64,000 nucleotides of DNA from Manduca sexta (lineage: Eukaryota; Arthropoda; Insecta; Lepidoptera; Sphingidae), in the NCBI RefSeq assembly GCF_014839805.1, contig NC_051126.1, positions 10,610,609-10,674,608 on the forward strand. The letters are read 5' to 3'. This document shows, in pieces, positions 37,556 to 49,705 of the stretch. The first letter of the stretch is position 1, and every line of letters begins with the position of its first letter. Position numbers and translations under genes: made by a program. The notes beneath the pieces were generated by a model. That model searched no databases. It was not told where the DNA came from and worked only from the letters and a program-made list of their open reading frames with translations.

Positions 37556-37799
37556 CGTTGGACGACCGCCACGAATCCCGGGTGACCATATGGCAGGCCG
37601 GAATTCGCATGCATTTTACACCACTCTAACCATCCGGGCTGAGCACTTTTTTGCATAAGCGCTGATGGCCACATAAAAAATATTTATAACTGCAATTTCC
37701 GAGCTGGTGGTGAGTTTAACAGTTGGACTGACAAACGCAAAGCCCTAAAGGGTTTCGAAACGTTTTTGCGAAGTTATTTTTATTTTTTCCGAGAGGAAC

Positions 37800-39833
37800 A
37801 ATGGTCCGGTCGCCGGTACTGCGTTACACTACAGAGATATCTTTTTATGTATGAGTAAGTTAGAATGCAGCGAGGATTTTGCATTTGGATTTTGGATGCT
37901 GCTACTTTAAATTCTTTATTGTGTGTACTATCAAATATTTTCGATAGCTTTGCACGTTATATTTTTTGGAATATACTTTCTTCTAGGTTTGTGCCTTATT
38001 TTTTATTGCAGTAGGTACCTAATTGAAGAATTGAATGAGTAATAAGTAAGTTATTACCACCAACTGATATTATGTTGCCGAACTTTTACAAAGTGTTAGG
38101 ATCGAATTTATCGGGCCTATGACAATGTAACTAACCATATGAAATTCAAATGCAAATCCGCTACTTCATCGCCTATTATTTGTTATTTATTTTTTATTTT
38201 TTTTTATTACTCCAATACGGACTGCATTAGCATGCTCCAGACCAATCTATCAGCATAAGTTTATTTTAATGTTCATTATTGCATTAAATATAATTATGTG
38301 TCCGCCTAAATTCATTTCTAATTTTATAACCTTACGATTCAATTTTCAAACTCGCCACGAATAGAACACGGTTTAATCATCGATCCGCAACATATTACGC
38401 TACGTGGTTACCCTATACGACCCAGTTATCCATTACGCTAGTCCGCATTTCCTATGACCTGTGGGTTTTAGAGTGTAACTAGAGACCACTGATAAATTCT
38501 GTATTACTTAATATCGTGGCCACGCAATTTTGAGTCGTAACTCTACGAAAAAGAGCAATAAAAATGTAAAAAGGTCGAGTAACATTCATGGAGTGTGAAT
38601 TGGAAAAAGAGCTTTATTTGATAATAAGGTGTTAAGCTTAACTGAAACAATAGTTTTGATGAATGACGCAATTTTATCTTTAGTAAGTAAGATCCAAGAT
38701 TGTATTCATTGATCGCACATAAAATTAGGTATCACTACTTTTTGTCAGAGTAAACATAAGTTTTATAGTTAAAAAAATACAGCTAAAGTACAAAATATTT
38801 CTGCAGTATTTAATGAAGGAATAAAGTCAATATAGATGTTTTATATGTATAGTACCAAGCAACTTAATATTATATTTAACAATATGTAGTGGCAGCCTGT
38901 ATATAAGACAGCACTGCAGTAGATAGATATTGATTCGTATATTAATAAAATTATTTCATTGAAGTGTATGTGTCGTTGGTAGTCCTATTAAAAATAAAAA
39001 CATGATAACAGAAATTGACAAAAACATACGATTCAAATACAAGCTTAATATAAATTCGTCTTTGACAGTACTAACAATGACGTGATCTTTTCAACAGCAC
39101 ACTTTTAATTTGACGTGAACTTCGCGGTTTTTAAGGCATAAACCGGCGTACAATTCTACCCCAACCAGTAGCAAAACGTCATACACATGACGCCACACCG
39201 CTGTGTGTTCAGAACAGCTCTTTATACAAAAGCCATTCGATCAGTAAAGACTGACAATATCTATTCATATATGTAATGCCTCGCGGTTGCGAATTGCGGC
39301 TTAATCTAGTTTCGGAAAATGGCGTACGCTTGCCGTTAACTTTCAACACTGCAGTAATTCCGACTTAAACTTTTTGCACCACGTTTCTGATTTACTGAGT
39401 TAAAAGATTAAACTTTCCCGTGTCAATTGCCGGTCTCGCGTTCAAAGATGACAAAATAGGGATATCTTTTTAAATTTAATTATAAAATGATAATAAAATC
39501 AAATGAAATTTGTTTGTTTATCTTTTAATCCCAATAATCATTGATTATTATGTACTTGCTAATTTCAGCGGTTTTTATATAAATCTGCTAACACTTCTAT
39601 ATCCATTGTTTGTTTAATCTGGAACCGGAAAGTCGAATCAAATTCCCAAGTGATTCAATCTATCTATCAGCTGTTATCCTGTGATGTATTTAAGTTTGGC
39701 ATTCGGAAATCTATCAATTATGACGGAAAGCCACAGTAGCCTCCTCAACGTGATTTAATATACTTTTTTTCTGTTTGAGATGTTTGATTACATCGGACTT
39801 TAAATTACCTTCGCAAATAGCCCCATAATTCTT
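37800..39833. other. AT-rich DNA, nothing recognised
   Basis: No repeat family, splice pair or convincing frame. Confidence 0.5.
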
Positions 39834-40077
39834 ATACACACACACACATCACGCATTTATCCCCGGAGGGGTAGGCAGAGGCGCAACCAGGGTACCCACT
39901 TTTCGCCAAGTGTGTTCCGTCCTATGTTACGATAGAGGGCGAACCTATCGCTATATCGAACATAAATTCCAGACTCCGGGCTGATACTGAGAGGAAAAAC
40001 CCAAATATCACTGCCCGACCCGGGACTTGAACCCCGAACCTCAGAGCGTATCGTACCGCGCATGCAGTACAACTACA
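39834..40077 (-). mobile_element. SINE family A, near full length
   Basis: An (AC)n tail, CCCCGGAGGGGTAGGCAG, GTGTTCCGTCCTATG, GCCCGACCCGGGACTTGAAC (B box) and GTACCGCGCATGCAGTAC. It is truncated just before the A box. Confidence 0.8.
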
Positions 40078-40640
40078 ATTTTATAATTCCTAATTTATTC
40101 CTTAAAGTACGATGATGGTTCTTACGGAGAGAAAAAATTAAAAAAATGCCTAAAAAAGTCTAAAAACATCACTTTTCTATATTTCCATACAAAAGATTCG
40201 TAATAATACTTAAAAGTCAATTTGAACTTTAATGCCATACCATAAAGTTTAAGTGTTAGTGGAGGAGTTCCGGCAAAATAATTGAGTGACGTTAGTATCG
40301 TATAAATATTAATGTCAATCCGTCGACTGTTAGGCGGTACGAAGTTCGCAGGGTCAGCTAGTATTCTTATATAAATTTCTTCTTTCAGTAATAAAACGTG
40401 CCCAAGTAGACAACGAAGGACTTCTCCCGACACCTGCAAACGACGCGACGTTAATGCGGACAAGGATAGAAAGTATAACTAGAATGCCTTCTCTAATCTG
40501 ACAATTCAATAATTTCTTTTCAACGTAACTGACAATTTCATCCGACGAGCGGTGATAGGAAAATAAAGGCTCCGTTCAGTTTATTACTTTAGTATTGTTT
40601 TGTCTAGAAGATTGCTCTTGGTAATAGTTTATTTATAACG

Positions 40641-40970
40641 GCGATAGCCTAGTTGGGAGTGGAACGTGCTGTCAAAACGAATGTCTGCAGGTTCAAACCC
40701 CTTTGGGTTTTGAACCTGCAGACATTCGTTTCGCGCCTCTGGGTTTTTTAAAGTTATGTGTATTCTTTGTGAATTGGTGATTGCTTTAACGATGAAGAAA
40801 AACATCGTAAGGTGACCCGCGTGCTTGAGAAATTCTCCAAGAATTTTGAGGGTATGTGAAATCTGCCGATCCGCACTAGGGCAGTGTGATGGAACTAACG
40901 CCTAATCCCTCTTGATACTAGAGAAGGCCCGTGCCCAGCAGTAGGACAGTATATACTATAGAGCTGATGT
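40641..40970 (+). mobile_element. SINE family C with palindromised B-box region
   Basis: It begins GCGATAGCCTAGTTGGGAG and ends GAAGGCCCGTGCCCAGCAG and GAGCTGATG. Where other copies go from the B box into AAGGGCACACACC, this one has a foldback: 40676-40697 is repeated in inverted orientation at 40709-40731. Confidence 0.8.
40676..40731. repeat. Inverted repeat in the SINE C promoter region
   Basis: Left arm AACGAATGTCTGCAGG then TTCAAA; right arm TTTGAACCTGCAG then ACATTCGTT. The arms match over about 22 bp with an 11-bp spacer. Sister copies at 22666 and 29222 lack the right arm. Confidence 0.9.
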
Positions 40971-41233
40971 TAATAGTTTATAAATAGTTCTAAAAGATTG
41001 TAAATTAATATTATTGTGTTATGTGACAGCATAATTAGACTTTCTCACATAGAAATTCCAGAAACGGTAATATAACGCGACCACAGTATCGCTTTAAGAC
41101 ATTTTGTCAAGATAAAACTACGCCTATCTAGGCTTAATTAAGGTTCTAAGGTAAGATTTTACAGCATTAAATTAATAGTTAAGTCTATAAATTAAGGCGT
41201 TCGAGCAACCAAACAGAAACTTTAGCTTTATAC

Positions 41234-41641
41234 ATAGTCATTTTGACATTGCGTTAATAACATTAAAATAACTTATTATACGTATACCTGATTCTTGCCG
41301 GCTTCCCTTTGTGTAGAATTTATGTAGAATATAATTAGCTTTAGATCGATTTGTAGACCGCATTCATTCATATTATTCCCTCTCAGTAGTAGAGGAGGCC
41401 CGAGCCCAACTGTGGGACAGTATATAATACATGGCTGATATTATTCATGCATATTAGTACCTATATATGTTGTGTCGAGTTCCTCTACAAAAAATTTCAC
41501 CTTTCGCCACTGATGCGTATTTATTTTATTCCAAACACTTACTTTTTATTTTACATCGACGGTTTGAGAAACTTATTGTAATGTTATTTTCCAGAAAACA
41601 AGTATGTAGTTTCTTTTAGTAGAGCGAAATCAAAATGACCC
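41234..41641. mobile_element. TIR element, copy 2, split by a SINE end
   Basis: AGTCATTTTGACATTGCG at left, AGCGAAATCAAAATGACCC at right. The middle is related to 20211-20395 (ACCGCATT...GCATATTA...TATATATGTTGTGTCG). A SINE C tail is inserted at 41371-41447. Confidence 0.62.
41371..41447 (+). mobile_element. SINE family C, 3'-end fragment
   Basis: CCCTCTCAGTAGTAGAGG to GGCTGATATTATT, inserted inside the TIR element at 41234-41641. ATTCAT on both sides may be its target duplication. The related sequence near 20310 has no insert at this point. Confidence 0.75.
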
Positions 41642-42334
41642 ATATAAACTCACTTAAACACAAAAATGCTTACAGTTTATGACAATGTTAAACTGTTAAT
41701 CAGTTTACCCTTATTCCCTTTTATCCGGTACCTACTAACCAGTCAGATTTAGACCCGTATAGTAATGAAAATGACAGTATCAGAGTTATAATTTTAAATG
41801 AAACCTCTTTTCGACTTTTGCTGTGACGAAAACGTCTTTAAAACTCAGGAGACATGTAAATCAAATTTAATTTTGATTATATCTATATTGCAGTAAATAT
41901 TGAAATTGAGTATAAAATATGATAGAATATATTATTATGATATTGCAGTACTTAATATCTCATCTATATCGATAACTATAAATATTATTATGTCCTTCAA
42001 ACGGCATATATTAATTAATTATGATACGTTTAATTTAGCACTGTACTTTTCACTATTAATAAAAATATAGCATATTTTAAAAATTATTTATTTATATATA
42101 CGCACATGAAAAAATAGAAGGTAAGTATAATTTCTAGTAGAGAGCAAATTTTATTATAAAATGGATTTTATTTTGCTACAATACCAACGGCACTGTCGAT
42201 ATTAACTCAGTTAATGATACTGTTGAAATAACCACTAATTATCTTACCATGTATTACCAGTTTTTGGGGAAACTTTCAGCATTCCAGAGCGTCAGGCGTC
42301 ATGCATATTTCCGCAATCCAAAATAAAACAAGAA

Positions 42335-42492
42335 TAAACACATCACGCCTTTATCCACGAAGGAGTGGAGAGAGATGTAACTAGAACACCCACTTATCGC
42401 CATGTGCGTTCCGTCTCATGATTTGATAGGGGGCGAGCACATCGCTAGACTAGGCACAAACTCCACACTTCTAATACTGAGCGAAAAAACCT
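42335..42492 (-). mobile_element. SINE family A, body fragment
   Basis: ACATCACGCCTTTATCCACG, GTGCGTTCCGTCTCATGA and GGGGGCGAGCACATCGC match the family A body in reverse. The tRNA head is absent. Confidence 0.65.
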
Positions 42493-42608
42493 ATGAAATA
42501 ATTTCTAAAATCCATAGACAGACATGACGTGTTAGACAGCACGAGGCAAAATTTTAAATGTGTTACCTTATTGTAACATTTTATACTAAATCAATTAAAA
42601 ATATAAGC

Positions 42609-42712
42609 CAGGCCAGCGTGGTGGACTAAGGCCTAATCCCTCTCAGTAGTAGAGGAGGCCCGTGCTCAGCAGTGGGCAAGTGTATAATACAGGGCATATA
42701 CTATTATTATAA
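42609..42712 (+). mobile_element. SINE family C, 3'-end fragment
   Basis: AGGCCAGCGTGGTGGAC, TCTCAGTAGTAGAGGAGGCC and GTATAATACAGGGCATA; the 5' two thirds are missing. Confidence 0.75.
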
Positions 42713-43819
42713 TTAAAACTATGAAACCCATGCCTACACACATATCCTAATGATTATGTCTCGCCTTTATTGAAATAGATACTTGTAGACTACAGATTAT
42801 TTGATTCTAAGTATAATTTTGGTACCATTAAGAGATTATATGGACGCAAATAGAATTATAATATATGGAAAATATGGACGTCTTTCTTGCATTTAAATCA
42901 CAAGTCACTATCGTGCCATGATGAACAAAAGTAAACGAATATATGTATAAAATAAGTATGTGCTTCGCCTAATTTTCATAGTAATAACAATAGCTAATAA
43001 TATTGCCTACAGGATTCGAGTAATTTAAAAAAGATAGTACCTGGATACTCAAATTACACACTGGACAGAGACTGGTTTGATTTTAGTAGAAAAAAGCCAA
43101 TATTCGTTACCACAGAAATGTTAAATTAACAAGTTTTCCACGGAATGGAGATATCGAATGAATTACAAAATTAAGTATTTTATCATTCAAATTTATTTTT
43201 TGAAATACTATATCGGACAAAACCCGCCTATAGAATAACTTTGTACTATGGACGGAATTTATAAAATCTGCATTTGATATTAATATTCAGAAATGTTTCC
43301 ATTTTATGCGATAAACGTATGACAAAATGATTTTAGTATTAATTACCCTACCGCATAATGAATTATGCTGTACTAATCTAACATAATTTGTGCTAAAGTA
43401 TTAATTTGTGTATGACACAATCCATTATTATTTAAACTGTTAATTAATTGTTGCTTTGTAATTATCTATTTAGTAGTTCATTTATCAACCCAACAATTAT
43501 ATATACGGCAAATTTTAGAGTACCTAATAGGCACATATTTTACAATGTTGTGTACTATTGTATAATGACTAATACATAATTTACAACGCTACTAGTTTTA
43601 TTACCATTAGGATATTTTTAAGTTTATATTTGAAAGAAAATTGTAAACAATCTTTATCAAACTAAACAATGTACATATACCTAGAAATTTAATGTAAGAA
43701 AGAGTACATTTATGTCAAAAATAAAACCATCAAGCTAAAATACAATCCAAATAGTCCTACTCTCTAGGAAATTCATATTTTATTAATGACCATTATCAGT
43801 ATATTACGTTAATTACATG

Positions 43820-43930
43820 CATACAGACTTGATGCAGGCAGTTCAAGACCGTTTGGGATGGAGAATCACTGTGGATGCCCACTGCTTCATTTAGGGGATA
43901 GGACCTGAATGAATGAATGATGAAATACAC
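43820..43930 (+). repeat. Repeat fragment, probable LINE 3' end
   Basis: GCAGGCAGTTCAAGACCG, GGGATGGAGAATCACTG and GATAGGACCTGAATGAATG look like a decayed LINE end with a (TGAA)n tail. Confidence 0.4.
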
Positions 43931-44112
43931 TTATCTTTATAGTAGTAAATAGAGCTGTGACCTACATTTCGCCAGACATGCTATAATATGGGTCTGATAT
44001 TCTAACACAGAGTTGCTCTGTCGCTATTTATCGGGAGCAATTGAAAATCAAATTTTATTATTCAACTCTCACAACTCGATAAATAAAACGTAACATTTTA
44101 CTTCTTATCTTA

Positions 44113-44809
44113 TCTTACTTATATAAATGGGAAAGATTTCAAAAATGTTTAGATGTTTGTTAGAAGTAAACAGGAAACAACTGAACGGATTTGGATGAAA
44201 TTTGGCATACGGGTAGAGAATCATTTTTTTTTTTATACGGGCAATGAAATTCACCTGATGGTAATTGAAGTGGGGTCCAATAGAATGTCAACTGACGAGC
44301 GATGATTACCCCACGGCAGTTGACACAATCATGCCGGCCTGTTGGAACCGCATAAGCACAGGCTGATCCCGGAACGCGATACACTTACGTGGGCCACTAT
44401 GCCGGGTATTAACACCTTGTGTACGGTGGTCGCTATCCGGGCGGATATAAGATATATCCTATCATGAGCAAAACGCATAGGTTACTTTTTATTCCAGAAT
44501 TTACTCTCATGGGAAATATTTTTTTAATCTGATCTTTAAATAGGGTACCGGACTCGTTTTTGTTCTTTACTATTATCAAATATTTACGTTATATAAATTA
44601 TAACACCAAAGGAATTATTAAAATCCGGTAAAATATCAAGTTATAAATCTTTGAATGTCAGTGCTTCTTTTTCATGTTATTAACCATTACATATAGAATA
44701 ATAAACAAAATCAAACATAGACCGATTACCTATTGATCGCGATGGCGTCGTGCAGTGTTTTACGGACTTTTGTAGCGCGAAAGAGTTTTCACGTAAGCGA
44801 AGCGGCTAG
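44113..44809 (+). mobile_element. Lep1-like Helitron interrupted by a retroposon
   Basis: The 5' end TCTTACTTATATAAATGGG follows A, and CTGAACGGATTTGGATG (about 44181) is the Lep1-type Helitron signature. The 3' end GCGAAGCGGCTAG precedes T. Within it, 44229-44462 is a foreign retroposon. Its second half (44534-44735) is an internally deleted copy of 10684-11067. Confidence 0.72.
44229..44462 (-). mobile_element. Retroposon nested in the 44-kb Helitron
   Basis: Read on the minus strand, it runs from GATAGGATATATC to a poly-A (the T-run at 44224-44234 on the plus strand), flanked by ATCAT on both sides (a possible 5-bp duplication). It contains GGCCGGCATGATTGTGTC and CCATCAGGTGAATTTC. It is a close relative of 23797-24045 on the plus strand and of the fragment at 51421-51545. 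Confidence 0.68.
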
Positions 44810-45333
44810 TAACACCTAGTTTGATATTTCAACATAGAAAAAATAAGAATCTGAATTGACGGCTTAGCTAAAAGGGTTTAATCACGCTACGAGCATGGCG
44901 TGTGGAAAATCGTTTGATCAGGCGATTCTTGCTTAACTCTGCAGTACGAATAGGCAATAAACTACATCGTAATCCTTGAATTGAACATGAAAATATATTT
45001 TTTATACTGACAAACTGATAATCGTGTTGTAGTTGCTTTATCGGTACTAACTACCTATTTAAACTAACAGTTCGATTTCTTTTCAACGACTTTTTTTTTC
45101 TAATATTTTGGACTAGGTTAAAAATACCGAGAAAAATGTGCTGATTCTAAGTACACATTATAAAACTCAGTGTTGCAATTAAATGTCGCTAAGTCAATTA
45201 GTCCTTTTTTTTTTTGAACAAAATCCTCTTGAATCCCCTTCGCCTGAACATCGATATACATACCTTTTTATTATTAAGATTTAAGAGTGGTGACATTAAA
45301 TATACATTATATAAAGTAAATTATATAATGTGT

Positions 45334-45585
45334 ACTACCTCGGTGCTGTAGTTGTACTGTATTTGCAGTACGGCAACGCTCTGAGGTCCTGGGTTCGAAT
45401 CTCGGGTCAGGCAAAGTGATATTTGGGTTTTTCTGCTCAGTCAGCCCGGAGTCTGGAATTTGTGCTTGATATGGCGATAGGCTCGCCCCCTATCATATCA
45501 TGCGATGGAACATACTCAGCGAAAAGTGGGTAGGTACCCTGGTTGCGCCAGTGCATACCCAGAGATAAATGCGTGACGCGTATGT
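45334..45585 (+). mobile_element. SINE family A, full length
   Basis: The head is ACTACCTCGGTGCTGTAG, with B box GGTTCGAATCTCGGGTC. The body CAGCCCGGAGTCTGGAATTT, GGCTCGCCCCCTATC and tail ATAAATGCGTGACGCGTATG make it the best-preserved family A copy here. Confidence 0.82.
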
Positions 45586-47873
45586 ATAAAATAATTAATA
45601 CCTTCAAGGTAGTAAGGTTTAACACTATGAATACGTAGATACATTATGTTGATTATGAAGCCAATGCTTATTCCTAGATCGATATTTGTATGGCCCGCAC
45701 CATCACCTCTCACACATTTCCGACCGCATTCTCTATAGGTACAACTAGATTTGTAACTCACAAAAAAAGTGTTCTAGATTTCTTTCATTTATTCTCTTCT
45801 CGAACAAAATTTCCTCTTTCGTTCTTATTTATTTCCATGTTTTTCTTACACTGTACCGTTATTCGTTTTCATTTCTTTTAGAGTGTGTTTACTCTTCATG
45901 CCGTTTTTCTTACTTTGGGGAAATCTTTAGGTAAAAGTTCTTTTATAATTTCAATATTGTATAATTAGCTAAGGCAAAATAAGTGTTAATAAAACAGTTT
46001 AAGTTCTGCTTTCCAATCGCTTTAAGGAACCAAGTTTAAAGGCCTTTTGACAGTACATTTAAAAAAAATTACTCATACGATGAGAGAATAATATATTTAT
46101 TTTAGTTTATATTTATTGAAGTGATTTAAAAAAATATATCTTATTTACTGAGACCACTTATTTCTTACTCTCGAAAATATCAGACTTATTGAATTGTACC
46201 TAGGCAGTTGATGCTGTAACAAGATTAGTATCAACTACTTATTTGTCCACGCAGTTAGGTCTAAATATAAAAGGACTAGGGTAAAATTGTAAAGAAATAC
46301 CTAATACATCTACGCGTTTTTACACTGTATTTGGCTAAAATTAATTACAAGCCTTTTTTCTTTTAAGATATTACATAAAACAATTAAGAGTAAAAAAAAG
46401 ATTGGAAATTTTTTTTCTTCTTTATGTGTAAAATCAAACTCTGTATAATTAGAAACAATTCACATTATATAAAAGTCCTCTCCCAAGCAAATGCTCTTGA
46501 ACACTCGTTCCATACTTTTACTACGCTGAGTTACAAAAGGGAAATTGCAAAGATTTTCGAATATTTAAAAAACATATTTTTTTTCTAAATTTCAAACTAT
46601 ACAAAATTCTCTAATTGAAATAGTAAATTTGCATTTTATAAAATAACTACAATTTATATTAGTTTCAACTCAAATGGCAGCAGTCTATGATAAATTACGA
46701 GATGATGCAAAATTTGTTACTTATTAGTAAACTTTTAGTCAATATAGCGTCATTCTTTTCCCTAACATAGTTTCTACCTATACACATAACTGCTACAAAT
46801 ACCAATTGATGAAAAATTCAACTACCCTCATGTGAAATTGCTCAATGTAAATTTTGTAAGCCAATATCGTACATTCCAGACGTACGCAACTTTTTAAAAA
46901 TTTTAGCCTCAAATGTAATTCACAAAAGCATGTTCAAACGAAGTTAATTCGAAATGAATTCTAATGAAAATATTTCTATTTTTAACAGAGGTTCAACCAT
47001 AAGGTTATATTTTTTTTAACTTCTATATACTCAATTCGTAACACCTTTGACTCTAGAGTAGAGATTGTACTTTTGATCAAGAAAATTCCTAAAATATAAC
47101 AAAGTCACAATCTTTGCAAGCCAATGACGAACGAATACGCACGTCACGATAATAAATGATGCAATTAAAAAGTTAGCCTTATCGTGAATGCTACAAAGCA
47201 TAAAATAAAACGTGACGTTAATTTAATACTTTTATAGCTTGGTCTATTTAAATTCTTTGTTCATTCGAAATTGCTCGAACACATAAACGCGTGCACGAAA
47301 ATATGTTTAATTAGAAAACATAATAAAAAATTACGAAAAACTGTTCGAGTATTTTGATTTACTACGGCCGCTTAAAACTTATGAAACACTAACATTTTTT
47401 CTTCACAATAGACTTTTATCGAATTTGTATTATGGCCAAAATCCAACAAATTTTGATGTAATGATTTTGTCTCAGCGCTGAGACATATGCAATAAACATG
47501 AATCAATTTCTATTTAACCACAACTACACTCATCAGAGCGTAAAAATGCAAAAAAGAACTCCATTCCTAAATAAATTATAAAATAAGATGACACACAAAT
47601 GTTTCTTGTATGATTGCGGTCACCTCTATCTTCGATATTTAACATTCAGAACATTGCAAGGGCGTCACTCTATCATATTATCTTGATCATAAGTTTTTAC
47701 CCTTTATGGATGTGTGGCGCAGGTGTATTTGGCTCGCAATCACCACAATATATCTGAACTTTAACAAAATTAATTACATAAAAACAATTTTTCATCGCAA
47801 TCATGCGTGACTCGTGTTTTAATCAAATATTATTTTTAATTAAATAAGATTAGTGCAATTTAGTTTATAATTG
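45586..47873. other. AT-rich DNA, nothing recognised
   Basis: Long A/T-rich sequence with only short chance frames. Confidence 0.5.
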
Positions 47874-47965
47874 GCAGCCTCTGTGGTGCAGCGAGCGATG
47901 GAATAACTGTGAAAGTTTGAGTTTAAATCTTGCACTTAGAAAATGTTTGCGTGGTCACAAATATT
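47874..47965 (+). mobile_element. tRNA-headed SINE fragment of a further family
   Basis: TGGCAGCCTCTGTGGTGCAG resembles an A-box head and AGTTTGAGTTTAAATC the B box; AATGTTTGCGTGGTCAC follows. The body is lost. Confidence 0.45.
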
Positions 47966-48132
47966 GTAGGATCTATGTTTTGTTGGACCATTCCTTTACA
48001 TTTTTGAATCAAACACACTACTGAAAGGTAAGCATATTTATTTCTAAACAAGAAAATTCTTTTAGCCAAATTTTTCGAGATAAAAGTGGTACAATATGGT
48101 GATATTTTCAATTGTAAGCGGCTTATTTTATA

Positions 48133-48336
48133 CTAGCCTTTGCTTACGATTCCGCCAGCGTGAAAGAGTTTTTCCGGGATGAAAGTCCCGCTGTATATAG
48201 GTAATAATTACTTTATGTCCTTTCCAGGGTCTCTAACTACCCATGTCAAAGTTCATTTAAATCTGCCCAGTGGTTCAGCCAAGCGTAACATACAAACAGA
48301 TAGACAGTTATTTTCGGATTTATACATATAGATAGA
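48133..48336 (-). mobile_element. Short Helitron-like element, about 204 bp
   Basis: On the minus strand it starts TCTATCTATATGTATAAATC after A and ends GTAAGCAAAGGCTAG before T. The interior (CAGTGGTTCAGCCAAGCG, TTTTTCCGGGATGAAAGTCC on the plus strand) is a common lepidopteran repeat. The 5' boundary could be 48332 or 48336, because TCTA is repeated. Confidence 0.65.
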
Positions 48337-49589
48337 TTTAATATAATAGACATCAGAAAATCACGCTAATTGACAAATCTTCAAATCCAAACAATTTCAA
48401 GTACTGTCGACATTACTGTACAAATCCTATTTTTCTCTTAAAGTTTAAAGTCTTGGTGTTCAGTGCCCCGTGTTGAAGGTAAGAGTGCTCGAAGGCGGGT
48501 GTGTCGGGCTCGTTACGGCGCCGTCTCCGTCACGGATCAGTGAGCAGTTCTTTGTCACTTCATTCGATGCAGGTGTACTAAGGAGTCTATTTATAAGAAC
48601 GAGAGAAGAACCTATTATTCAGACTTTGCGAACTTTCCGTTCTATCGGGATTAACGATACTTTTTTGCCCCTAAAAGTGAGATACCGTTTGTAGTTTATT
48701 TTAGGAAATTAAAGATACTTTCCATTGAAATGCTTCTATAAAAACTATTCTAATAGTATAATAAATATTCTATGAAAAATAACTTTTTCGATTATTCATT
48801 TGGGAGGTCGACATTTGCAGCGATGCAGTATGCCGCTACAAACAGCATCAAAATGTATAAAGTATGGTTGAACGAATACTTTAGCTTTTAATTTTATAAC
48901 TGACGCGGCTGGACCTTTCGTGAGAAAATAAAAAAAAATCCTAAAATAGGTTATTGAACATCGAAACAAAACTATCTGATTATAATATATCAGATTTATT
49001 TTCCATTCCGCTTCCGTAAATTTGATAAATCGAATGTACAAATCATTGAGAAAAGCGATAAAAATACGTACTGTAATTCTAAAAAAAAACATTCTCATAA
49101 CTTACTAAAATACTTCTAATAAATAAGCACGAAGTTTTTTCTTAAGAATTTATTTTAGAGCGTCTAGACGTGAAATAAACAAAATAATAAACGCCTATAA
49201 ATTTTCTTAAAGTTCTAAACAAAAATCCATTGTGTCAGATTTGCAAATTGAAATATTATGCAAACATTATTGGGTTTATAAATTTTAAGAAAGTCATTCC
49301 TCATACACAGCATAATGTTCAAATAATGCATCTACGTACTTATAATTTTAATATGTTAAGAAATTGGAACAATTGTTAAATAAATTAAAAGCATACTTTA
49401 TTATTCACGATGAAATAACTGTCGCAGATTGAATCCAGGCAACACTATGGATTTATTTGAAGTATTCCTATGACTACAACTGTATTTTTATAGTAAAAGA
49501 CTGACACATTCACAATCTTTGGCGTTTTTTATGGATTAAAATAAATATAGAAATGAACAGCTAAGTCAGACATAAAACTACATTTCAAT

Positions 49590-49705
49590 AATAAAAGTTG
49601 AGTTCATCCCGTAATCACGAAAGCTGTAAAGTCTTCAAAACGTCGGAAAATAATAACGTAAAAAACCGCGATAAAAATCGGAAAATTGTTTTATTTTAAT
49701 AGAAG
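49590..49705 (+). repeat. Recurrent repeat D, copy 3
   Basis: GTAATCACGAAAGCTG, AAAGTCTTCAAAACGTCGG, AAACCGCGATAAAAATCGG and TTGTTTTATTTTAATAG. Confidence 0.6.

Noticed and set aside
48448..48480. Plus-strand micro-exon between GTGTTCAG and GTAAGAG
   Set aside because: Only about 15 bp between the signals, with no partner exons; chance splice-like motifs.
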